Below, one piece after another: positions 31,233 to 37,190 of a stretch of DNA of 37,190 nt. Position 1 is the stretch's first letter. Every line of letters begins with the position of its first letter. The stretch comes from Planctomycetaceae bacterium (GTDB taxonomy: Bacteria; Planctomycetota; Phycisphaerae; SM23-33), in contig JAJFVE010000059.1 of assembly GCA_021371965.1 (NCBI GenBank), forward strand, positions 1 through 37,190, given 5' to 3'. The notes beneath the pieces are model-generated. The model was not told the origin of the DNA, ran no database searches, and saw nothing but the letters and a program-made list of their open reading frames with translations. A program made the position numbers and the translations under genes.

Positions 31233-32189
31233 ATGATCACGATGTTGCTGGCGAAACGTATTTTGATGGCGGCAGCCCTGGTGGCGGCCGCCGCAGCGCT
31301 GGTTTGCCCCTTCTCCCCCACCGCCAAGGCCGACGGCGAGGCCAAGGCCCACAAGACCGACTGGCTCTACAAGGCCAAGTGGGGCGTCATGTTTCATTAC
31401 ACCGACTCCTGGCAGGGCGCCGGCACGATCGAGGAATGGAACAAGCGCCTGGACGGCTTCGACGTCGACGGTCTGGCCAAGCAGCTCAAGGAGCTCGGGG
31501 CCGGCTACCTGATGATCACCAGCAAGCACGGCGGCAAGTTCACGCTGGCGCCCAATGAGGCCTTCGAGAAGGCCAACCCCGGCTGCACGCCCAAGCGCGA
31601 CCTCATCGGCGACCTGGCCGACGCGCTGGACAAGCAGGGCATCGGCCTGATGCTGTACTACGCCACCGGCATGGGCATCGACAAGCCCAAGGTCGCCAAC
31701 AACACCGCGGCCGTGATGGGCGAGTGGTCCAAGAAGTATGGCAAGAAGGTGCGCGGGTGGTGGCTGGACAACAACGTCGGCGACAAGGATCTGCAGAAGC
31801 TCATCGCCGACGCCGCCCGCAGCGGCAATCCCGACACGGTCGTCGGTTTCAGCCCGCCCAAGGCCCCCAGCCCCAGGCGCAACAGCCCCGAGGACGACTA
31901 CACAGCCGGCAACACGCACGCGCCGGGCCCGGCGCGGTGCAGCGGCCGATTCGTCGACGGCGCACAGTGGCACATCCTGACCTACCTGGGCAACAATTGG
32001 GCCGGCGTGCACAAGAATGCCGGCACGCGCTTTCCACCGGCGCGAGCCGCCGGCATGACGGCCGGTCCGCTGTCCAAGGGCGGCGTGGTGACCTGGGATG
32101 TCAAACCGCTGGCCAGCGGCCTGATCGACCCGGCCTATCTGCCCGCCCTGAAGGCCATCGGCGAAGCGGCCGCCAAGATCCAACGCTGA
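31233..32189 (+). CDS. Secreted GH29-like (alpha-L-fucosidase fold) hydrolase
   Basis: 318 residues from the ATG at 31233 with AAAGGA upstream. Signal peptide to about residue 34 (ILMAAALVAAAAALVCP, then SPTAKADG). The catalytic barrel follows the GH29 pattern in short form: KWGVMFHYTDSW (49-60) in place of FGxFxHWG, LKELGAGYLMITSKHGGKF (86-103), and GWWLDNN with Asp179 at the position of the catalytic nucleophile. Typical GH29 enzymes exceed 400 residues and have a C-terminal beta domain; this has only the barrel. The substrate could be a fucosylated glycan or another deoxysugar. No cluster of degradation genes is adjacent. Confidence 0.75.
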   Translation: MITMLLAKRILMAAALVAAAAALVCPFSPTAKADGEAKAHKTDWLYKAKWGVMFHYTDSWQGAGTIEEWNKRLDGFDVDGLAKQLKELGAGYLMITSKHGGKFTLAPNEAFEKANPGCTPKRDLIGDLADALDKQGIGLMLYYATGMGIDKPKVANNTAAVMGEWSKKYGKKVRGWWLDNNVGDKDLQKLIADAARSGNPDTVVGFSPPKAPSPRRNSPEDDYTAGNTHAPGPARCSGRFVDGAQWHILTYLGNNWAGVHKNAGTRFPPARAAGMTAGPLSKGGVVTWDVKPLASGLIDPAYLPALKAIGEAAAKIQR

Positions 32190-32197
32190 AGCAGTAG

Positions 32198-32274
32198 CAT
32201 GGGCGTCTCGCCCATGAGTCGCAGGGGCGTCCCGCCCCTGCTCCCGTTGTGTGGCATGGGCGTCTCGCCCGTGC
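32198..32274. repeat. Three tandem hairpins of the GTCTC family
   Basis: CATGGGC/GCCCATG loop GTCTC (32198-32216), GCAGGGGC/GCCCCTGC loop GTCCC (32221-32241), GCATGGGC/GCCCGTGC loop GTCTC (32254-32274, one G-T pair). They fill the gap after the GH29-like gene. Confidence 0.9.
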
Positions 32275-32346
32275 TCTCCGACGCCTACCCCACGAGAGGC
32301 GCGGCATTTCCTTCCTCCTGACGCCCAGCGCCACTATGATGTTGCC

Positions 32347-33888
32347 ATGTCCAATCCAGAAGAAGGCAAATCGAAGTGGTCCCCCAAGGCCAAAATCTGG
32401 CTGTTTATCGGCCTGCTCGTGGGGACGTTCCTGATCTGGAACTACTGGCCGCCGGGGGAAGGGCACATCACCGTCAGCTACGAAACCACGCGCATCACCG
32501 GCCCGCTCAAACCCGACGGGACGGTCGACTACGTCCGCTACCTGAACGAGAGATATGGTAAGGGCGTCACGCCGGAGAACAACGCCGTGGTGTTGCTGGT
32601 GCGGTGCTGGGATGCTGAGGCTTTTGAGCCGGAGACGAAGGATGAGTTCTTGCAGCAACTCGGGGTGACGGGGCTCCCTGCGATGGAACCCTTCAAGTCA
32701 TTTTCAGATTGGCGGAAAGGGAGGAGGCCTGTCGAGGCAGCGTTCGACACCGATGTAGACCGCCCTTGGAAGACGAAAGAACATCCTCAGATGGCGGAGT
32801 GGTTGGGAGAGATGCGTAATGTGCTGGACACGGCCGTGGAGGCTTCCCACAGACCGCGATACTTCTATCCGATCGTCTGCCCTCCTCCGCAGAAAGGCAC
32901 TTGGTCGCGCCATACAGCTGCCTGCCCTAATGATCTCTTCACGGGTCTTCGGGTGCGTGCCCTGCTTGCCTTGGGAGACGGCGACTTCAAGAGCGCGCGG
33001 GGCGACGCCATTGCGATTCATCGCCTTGGCAGGCTCTTTCAGCAGAGTCCTACCTGCACAAATCTCTTGCTCGGATATCAGTATGAGTGGTTGGCTTCTT
33101 GGGTGCATATCACTGTTGGAACAAATCCCGGATTGGAGACACGTTGGGCTAGAGAGTATCTCGCCGATATCGATGCTCTGCCCCCACAGGGCAGCATCTT
33201 AGAGTCCATTGACGTAATGGAGCGTTTCTCTCTGCTCGACATGATAGGTACGGTGGCCCGCATGGAGCAGCCGATGGATTTTCTGATAGCTGGGCGATTG
33301 CCCGCGGATGTTGCAGCCCGACCCATTGATGGAAGCCTCTCTTGGGACAACGTTCTTCGGAGAATCAATGAAGCGATGGATCACTGTTCGCCCACTTCTG
33401 GGGTAGTCACCTTTGATGGTCCCGAACTCAATTGGAGGCAAGTCCTGTCCCGCGCGGAAAGACGGATCGCCGGCTCCGGGGGCCGTGCGACCGCCGCAAT
33501 ACGCGAGAGGCTGCTTGCAGAGGCGGCATCTGATCTTGGTAACATCAAATGCAATCTGGGGTCTCATGCCCAAAGAAGCCGCCGCATGACTGAGGCAGCC
33601 AGGATTCCCTTTGCCCTTGCGCTCTACAAAGCGGACCAAGGGCACTTCCCCGAAAAACTGGAGGCTTTGGCTCCCAAGTACCTGGCAACCGTCCCGCTCG
33701 ATCCCTTTGGCGAAAGAACAATCCTCTACAAGTCCATTGGCATGGCGTACATGTTCTACAGCGTTGGCTCTAATGGCATCGATGAAGGCGGCAAGGGCGA
33801 TGATCTTGCGTTTAAGTCCACTTCTAACCCGTCGGCGACACAGCCGACGACTGCGGGTTCATCACAAGAATCCAAATCGTCGCGATAG
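32347..33888 (+). CDS. Membrane-anchored protein with pseudopilin-like C terminus
   Basis: 513 residues from the ATG at 32347. One membrane anchor near the start (IWLFIGLLVGTFLIWNY), then a large external helical domain with no recognised family (TKDEFLQQLGVTGLPAM, LFTGLRVRALLALGDGDF, RLGRLFQQSPTCTNLLLGY). The C-terminal part, LALYKADQGHFPEKLEALAP, YLATVPLDPFGER and YSVGSNGIDEGGKGDD, is the segment usually found at the end of type II secretion pseudopilins, with its Ca-site-like Asp cluster. Similar proteins are common in planctomycetes without assigned function. GC content is lower from 32,600 on than in flanking genes. Confidence 0.75.
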   Translation: MSNPEEGKSKWSPKAKIWLFIGLLVGTFLIWNYWPPGEGHITVSYETTRITGPLKPDGTVDYVRYLNERYGKGVTPENNAVVLLVRCWDAEAFEPETKDEFLQQLGVTGLPAMEPFKSFSDWRKGRRPVEAAFDTDVDRPWKTKEHPQMAEWLGEMRNVLDTAVEASHRPRYFYPIVCPPPQKGTWSRHTAACPNDLFTGLRVRALLALGDGDFKSARGDAIAIHRLGRLFQQSPTCTNLLLGYQYEWLASWVHITVGTNPGLETRWAREYLADIDALPPQGSILESIDVMERFSLLDMIGTVARMEQPMDFLIAGRLPADVAARPIDGSLSWDNVLRRINEAMDHCSPTSGVVTFDGPELNWRQVLSRAERRIAGSGGRATAAIRERLLAEAASDLGNIKCNLGSHAQRSRRMTEAARIPFALALYKADQGHFPEKLEALAPKYLATVPLDPFGERTILYKSIGMAYMFYSVGSNGIDEGGKGDDLAFKSTSNPSATQPTTAGSSQESKSSR

Positions 33889-33924
33889 TTGCCGCACCGC
33901 AAGAAAGCCACGCTTCTGGCGGAA

Positions 33925-34185
33925 TCAGTAAAGCGGCTCGATCTTGCCAGGCATTTGCCCCTGATGAGCTCGTTGCCATGCGTCCAGCAATTCGCCACGG
34001 CGGATAGATGCCCATTCTACAACAAGACCCAAAGCACGCGGCGGCACTTCACCGGCGATAACTGCCAGCGTCTCAATGGCGATCACTGCCTGCAAGTCGC
34101 CATAGACGACGTGGAAATGCGGAGGGGCATGGTCATCATAAAACATCCTGATGACGATTCCGTAGAATCGGCACAGTTCAGGCAT
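33925..34185 (-). CDS. DUF4160-family small protein
   Basis: 86 residues from the ATG at 34185. The family pattern is complete: MPELCRFYGIVIRMFYDD, HAPPHFHVVYGD, with the conserved H-x-PPHFH, and a helical end with WAxxRxxEL type residues (EWASIRRGELLDAW). Its start overlaps the end of the DUF2442 gene by eight bases. The two families are often found as neighbours in toxin-antitoxin-like pairs; activity is not established here. Confidence 0.85.
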   Translation of the reverse strand: MPELCRFYGIVIRMFYDDHAPPHFHVVYGDLQAVIAIETLAVIAGEVPPRALGLVVEWASIRRGELLDAWQRAHQGQMPGKIEPLY

Positions 34186-34462
34186 GCGCGCGGTCTTTCT
34201 TGAGAGCAGGAAAAATGTCCTCGGGCTGTTTGCCTGTGGCTCGCAGATAAAGCGCATCAGCGCAGAGGTCCACTTCCTGACCCCACACCAATTCGCCAGA
34301 GGGGCCTATCGAGACTTCACGGAATTGTCCATAGTCATTCCAAAGTTCAAAAACGCCTTTGCCAACCAAATCTGACAGATCAACGGTAGCGACAAGCCCG
34401 TCCTGGAATGTAAGACGCAGGCGGTAGTTCTCCATCGCTTCAACTTCTACGATCTTCTTCAT
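34178..34462 (-). CDS. DUF2442-family small protein
   Basis: 94 residues from the ATG at 34462 (GAGG nine bases upstream); an ATG at 34483 right after GGAGGTATA is an alternative. Family core: YRLRLTFQDGLVATVDLSDL, GVFELWNDYGQFREVSIG, and LVWGQEVDLCADALYLRATG. The GGTATAATG string at 34481-34488 could be either a ribosome site for the upstream ATG or a TATAAT -10 box, in which case the later ATG is the start. First gene of the pair with DUF4160. Confidence 0.85.
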   Translation of the reverse strand: MKKIVEVEAMENYRLRLTFQDGLVATVDLSDLVGKGVFELWNDYGQFREVSIGPSGELVWGQEVDLCADALYLRATGKQPEDIFPALKKDRAHA

Positions 34463-34555
34463 GAGCCGAACCTCACTAAGCATTATACCTCCGTCGCATT
34501 GGACAGAGGAATGGGAAGTCTTGCAGGGAACCACCGCGGGCGCTAACATACCGGC

Positions 34556-35566
34556 ATGAAGACTATCCAATTGATCACGTGCGCGTGCGTGGCGGCGGGG
34601 ATGATGCTGGCGGGGTGCGGGCCTTCGACGGGGTATATCGTCAAGCCCGTGCCGCTGGACGAGCAGCTCAAGGAAACCGTCATCGCCAGCGACGGCGGAT
34701 GGGTCAGCGACAAGCTGGCGATCATCGACATCGACGGCCTCCTGATGAACGCCCGCAGCGGCGGGCTGATGGGCTCCGGCGAGAACCCCGTGGCGCTGTT
34801 CGTCGAGAAGATGGACAAGGCCCAGGACGACTCGCGCGTCAAGAGCGTGCTGCTGCGGATCAACTCACCCGGCGGCGGCGTCACCGCCAGCGACATCATG
34901 CACCAGCGCGTGCTGCGGTTCCGCAAGGAGCGTCCCGACGTCAAGGTCTACGCCATCATCGAGGACATCGGCGCCAGCGGGGCGTACTACGTGGCCTGTG
35001 CGGCCGAGAAGATCATCGCCCACCCCACCAGCACCGTCGGCTCGATCGGCGTGATCGTGCAGCTGGTGAGCTTCTCGGGCACGCTGGACAAGCTGGGCAT
35101 CGAGGCCCGCGCCATCACCTCGGGCAAGTTCAAGGACATGGCCAGCCCGCTCAAGCCCATGAACAAGGAAGACCAGGCCGTCATCCAGAAGCTCGTCGAC
35201 GACTACTACAACCGCTTCGTCAAGGTCGTCGTCGACGGCCGCAAGGGGCGCCTCTCGCCCGACCAGGTTCGCGCGCTGGCCGACGGGCGGGTGTTCTCGG
35301 CCGACCAGGCCCGCGAGAACGGGCTGGTCGATTCGCTTCAGTACATGGACGACGCCATCACGACGATCAAGACGGCCGCCGAAACGCCCCGCGTCAAGAT
35401 CGTGATGTACCATCGCCCCTGGGGCAATCGCCAGAACGCGTACTCCTCCGAAGCGGCCATCGGCGGCAGCGGCGCCGCAGCGCTGGGCCTGATGAATATC
35501 TCTCTCGAAGCCGTCACCGACATCGGACGCCCGCGATTCCTTTACCTCTGGACCGGTCGCAATTAA
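34556..35566 (+). CDS. sppA: SppA-like (S49) signal peptide peptidase, lipoprotein form
   Basis: 336 residues. The N terminus is a lipoprotein signal with lipobox LAGC (Cys21), not the usual membrane helix of SppA. The S49 domain then shows LLRINSPGGGVTASD (99-113), nucleophile Ser141 in IGASGAYYVAC, HPTSTVGSIGVI, and Lys191 in TSGKFKDMASP; Ser and Lys are 50 apart, as in short bacterial SppA. It degrades leftover signal peptides or envelope proteins. Being lipid-anchored on the periplasmic side, it may act on a different substrate. No ribosome site is evident. Divergent from the DUF2442 gene. Confidence 0.88.
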   Translation: MKTIQLITCACVAAGMMLAGCGPSTGYIVKPVPLDEQLKETVIASDGGWVSDKLAIIDIDGLLMNARSGGLMGSGENPVALFVEKMDKAQDDSRVKSVLLRINSPGGGVTASDIMHQRVLRFRKERPDVKVYAIIEDIGASGAYYVACAAEKIIAHPTSTVGSIGVIVQLVSFSGTLDKLGIEARAITSGKFKDMASPLKPMNKEDQAVIQKLVDDYYNRFVKVVVDGRKGRLSPDQVRALADGRVFSADQARENGLVDSLQYMDDAITTIKTAAETPRVKIVMYHRPWGNRQNAYSSEAAIGGSGAAALGLMNISLEAVTDIGRPRFLYLWTGRN

Positions 35567-35582
35567 CACGAGTGCGCGTGAC

Positions 35583-35609
35583 GTGGCACGGGCGTCTCGC
35601 CCGTGCCAC
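35583..35609. repeat. Long hairpin of the GTCTC family
   Basis: Stem of 11 perfect pairs, GTGGCACGGGC/GCCCGTGCCAC, loop GTCTC, 16 bp past the sppA stop codon. The strongest copy in the window. Confidence 0.9.
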
Positions 35610-35724
35610 ACATCGTAATTAAAGTCGCGCCGATAACCCGCCGAACATAACGGCAGGTCGGGATAGTTAGCTGTCGGAGCCTGCCACGCGGAGAATTTCT
35701 CTCGTGGTTGGAGAGGTGGGTGCC

Positions 35725-36762
35725 ATGCTGACAGACCCGGCGCGGATTCTTATCGTTTCCTCTGGCACGTTCCTGGCTCGTTTCACTCCCGGTCTCATGC
35801 CCAGCCTGCGCAGCGACATCGTCGTCGCGTGTGGTCTCGAGCAAGGCCTGGCCGCCCTGGACGCCTCCGCCTTTGACGTTCTGGCGCTGGATCTGGCGCT
35901 GCAGGCGCGAACGCGTCTGCGGCTGATCAAGCGGGCCGCGGCGCAGAAGCAGCGCCCGCGGGTGATCGTCATCGGCGGCACCGACACCGGGCAGGACCTT
36001 GTTGGCGCCTTTGCGATGGGCGCCTGCGGGTACGTCAAAGCCCCGCTGAGCCTGGGCGATCTGCTGGCGGCCGCCGCCCGCGCCCTCGGCGCCGAGGCCG
36101 CCCCGCAGTGGCCCTGCGCCACCTGCAGACACCATGCCGAGCACGACCAGCGCAAGATTTCCCTCGAAGCCATCGAGGCCCTCGTCAGCGCCGTCGAGGC
36201 CAAAGACCCCTACACGACGATGCATAGCCGCCAGGTGTCGCAGTACGCCGTGATCATGGCCGGCGAACTCAAGCTGCCCCAGAGGATGATCGAGTCGATC
36301 TCGATCGCCGCGTTGATTCACGACGTGGGCAAGATCGGCGTCAGCGACCGCGTGCTGACCAAGCCCGGCCCCCTCAACGCCGCCGAGACCCTCCACATCC
36401 GCCGCCACCCCGTGCTGGGCGAGGCCATCGTGCGAAATCTCTCGTCCTTCCACGCCGAGGCGCGCATCCTGCGACATCATCACGAGAATTGGGACGGCTC
36501 GGGTTACCCCGACGGCCTCAAGGGGCGGCAGATCCCCCAGGCGTCGCGAATCATCCGCCTGGCCGACTCGCTCGACGCCATGCTGACCGCCCGCAGCTAC
36601 CGCGCGGCGATTCCCCTGGGCGAGCTGCTTGAGGAAATTTCTAGCGGCAGCGGCAAGCAGTTCGAGCCCGAACTGGTCGCGCTGACCATCGCCTGGTGCA
36701 TGAAGAATCGCCGCCAACTCGAGCAGGCCCAGCAGCAGGCCCGCCCGGCCGCCGCAGGCTGA
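35725..36762 (+). CDS. REC + HD-GYP cyclic-di-GMP phosphodiesterase-type regulator
   Basis: 345 residues from the ATG at 35725 (a GTG at 35704 is an alternative). The N-terminal receiver-like domain (1-120) has DVLALDLAL with Asp56, VIVIGGTD and CGYVKAPL with Lys105; the acidic pocket at the start is poor (ILIVSSG), so phosphorylation is doubtful. A CATCRHH linker (131-137) follows. The HD-GYP domain is complete: HSRQVSQYAVIMA, LIHDVGKIGVSD (HD at 199-200), HPVLGEAIV, HHHENWDGSGYPDGLKG (251-267) and IIRLADSLDAMLTARSYR. It degrades cyclic di-GMP and so influences motility or surface life, consistent with a genome rich in pseudopilins. Confidence 0.92.
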   Translation: MLTDPARILIVSSGTFLARFTPGLMPSLRSDIVVACGLEQGLAALDASAFDVLALDLALQARTRLRLIKRAAAQKQRPRVIVIGGTDTGQDLVGAFAMGACGYVKAPLSLGDLLAAAARALGAEAAPQWPCATCRHHAEHDQRKISLEAIEALVSAVEAKDPYTTMHSRQVSQYAVIMAGELKLPQRMIESISIAALIHDVGKIGVSDRVLTKPGPLNAAETLHIRRHPVLGEAIVRNLSSFHAEARILRHHHENWDGSGYPDGLKGRQIPQASRIIRLADSLDAMLTARSYRAAIPLGELLEEISSGSGKQFEPELVALTIAWCMKNRRQLEQAQQQARPAAAG

Positions 36763-36780
36763 GCGAGTAAAAACCCGTCG

Positions 36781-36824
36781 CACGGGCGTCTCGCCCGTGA
36801 GTAGCATGGCCGTCTCGGCCATGC
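36781..36824. repeat. Two tandem hairpins of the GTCTC family
   Basis: CACGGGC/GCCCGTG loop GTCTC (36781-36799) and GCATGGCC/GGCCATGC loop GTCTC (36804-36824), between the convergent HD-GYP and aminotransferase genes. The two stems differ at one stem pair with both sides changed. Confidence 0.9.
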
Positions 36825-36852
36825 CTGGGAAATTCCCGCGAGCGGCCAGCGC

Positions 36853-37190
36853 CTATGACTTGAGCACCTTAATGAGGATGCCCAGCGCCTTGTCCAGCAG
36901 CTTGTCGCCCACGGTGATCGGCGGGGCCAGGCGCACGATATTAGCCTGGGCATAGCCGATCAGCAGCCCGGCGGCCTTGGCGGCTACGAAGATGTCCTTG
37001 GCGGGTTTATCTACCTGAATGCCGATCATGAAACCCTTGCCGCGCACGTCTTGGACGCAGCTCGCCCCGGCTGAGCGGAGCGTCTTCATGATGTACTCGC
37101 CCTTGTCGGCCGCTCGCGTCACCAGGTCCTGCTCTTCGATAAGCTTCATCGCGGCCGCCCCGGCGGCGGCGCAGAGCGGGTTGCCGCCCA
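36853..37190 (-). CDS. argD: Class III aminotransferase, acetylornithine type, C-terminal part (5' end outside window)
   Basis: About 112 residues of the C terminus are visible, running off the right edge. Reading in from the edge: GGNPLCAAAGAAAM, which is the conserved segment just after the PLP lysine region of ArgD-type enzymes, then LRSAGASCVQDVRGKGFMIG and the C-terminal VRLAPPITVGDKLLDKAL. The catalytic Lys lies outside the window. Acetylornithine aminotransferase is the best fit by motif style; ornithine or succinylornithine aminotransferases remain possible. Confidence 0.85.
   Translation of the reverse strand, partial: GGNPLCAAAGAAAMKLIEEQDLVTRAADKGEYIMKTLRSAGASCVQDVRGKGFMIGIQVDKPAKDIFVAAKAAGLLIGYAQANIVRLAPPITVGDKLLDKALGILIKVLKS

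Noticed and set aside
31161..32183. A minus-strand frame opposite the GH29-like gene
   Set aside because: Gly/Val/Ala-rich shadow; the plus strand has signal peptide, ribosome site and family motifs.
34481..34486. TATAAT ahead of the DUF2442 gene as a promoter
   Set aside because: It overlaps a GGAGG-ATG arrangement and has no recognisable -35 box at 17 bp, so the reading is ambiguous.
32347..34570. Lower-GC stretch as a horizontally acquired island
   Set aside because: The drop is modest, and there are no integrase, tRNA or boundary repeats; the first protein is planctomycete-like.

Overview
The window is high-GC bacterial chromosome. The gene content points to the Planctomycetota, probably a Phycisphaerae-like lineage: pseudopilins ending in an H-X9-DG type C-terminal motif, multi-domain soluble and lipoprotein genes with planctomycete flavour, and many small palindromic and 9-bp-periodic intergenic repeats. 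This placement is inference from gene style, since no rRNA is present. Both ends cut genes: dnaE at the left, an argD-type aminotransferase at the right. I see no tRNA, rRNA, CRISPR array, transposase or phage gene.

Left part (1-10.7 kb, all + strand): the C-terminal two thirds of DNA polymerase III alpha, a decayed PIN-domain (VapC) fragment, a specialised NusG/RfaH-like antiterminator, a WecA/MraY-family glycosyl-1-phosphate transferase with an extra cytoplasmic domain, and then five genes that match the Ebo set known from cyanobacteria, Bacteroidetes, some pseudomonads and eustigmatophyte plastids: TatD-like EboB, UbiA-like EboC, phosphodiesterase-like EboF, dehydroquinate-synthase-like EboD and isomerase-like EboE. 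EboA is not seen. Ebo genes are implicated in moving or finishing a secreted small metabolite. Here they lie directly behind an antiterminator and a lipid-linked sugar transferase, so a prenyl- or isoprenoid-linked product is a reasonable inference. This is the most interesting block. A convergent isochorismatase-fold protein that lacks its catalytic Cys and Lys follows.

Middle part (11.6-23.5 kb): two small membrane proteins, a stand-alone PAS sensor with a Cys cluster, an AsmA-like membrane protein with a DUF4197 lipoprotein, a SpoIIE-type phosphatase, Maf plus a DUF192 lipoprotein, a short coiled-coil gene between its own promoter and a strong terminator, LexA, a signal-peptidase-I homologue whose catalytic Ser is Gly, and a PHP phosphatase - CysK - ThiF/MoeB group.

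Right part (23.6-37.2 kb): a minus-strand run of beta-helix protein, PHP hydrolase and two tandem copies of a pseudopilin + HEAT-repeat module, each copy with its own look-alike promoter. Then come a GH29-like secreted hydrolase, a large membrane-anchored protein with a pseudopilin-like C terminus, a DUF4160/DUF2442 pair, an SppA-like lipoprotein peptidase and a REC/HD-GYP regulator.

Two families of intergenic DNA run through the window. One is a hairpin family whose 5-nt loop (GTCTC) is conserved while the stem changes with compensation. The other is a set of repeats with a 9-nt period, which in two places run into coding sequence and have given unrelated proteins the same Thr-Asn-Asp-Thr-Asn tail.
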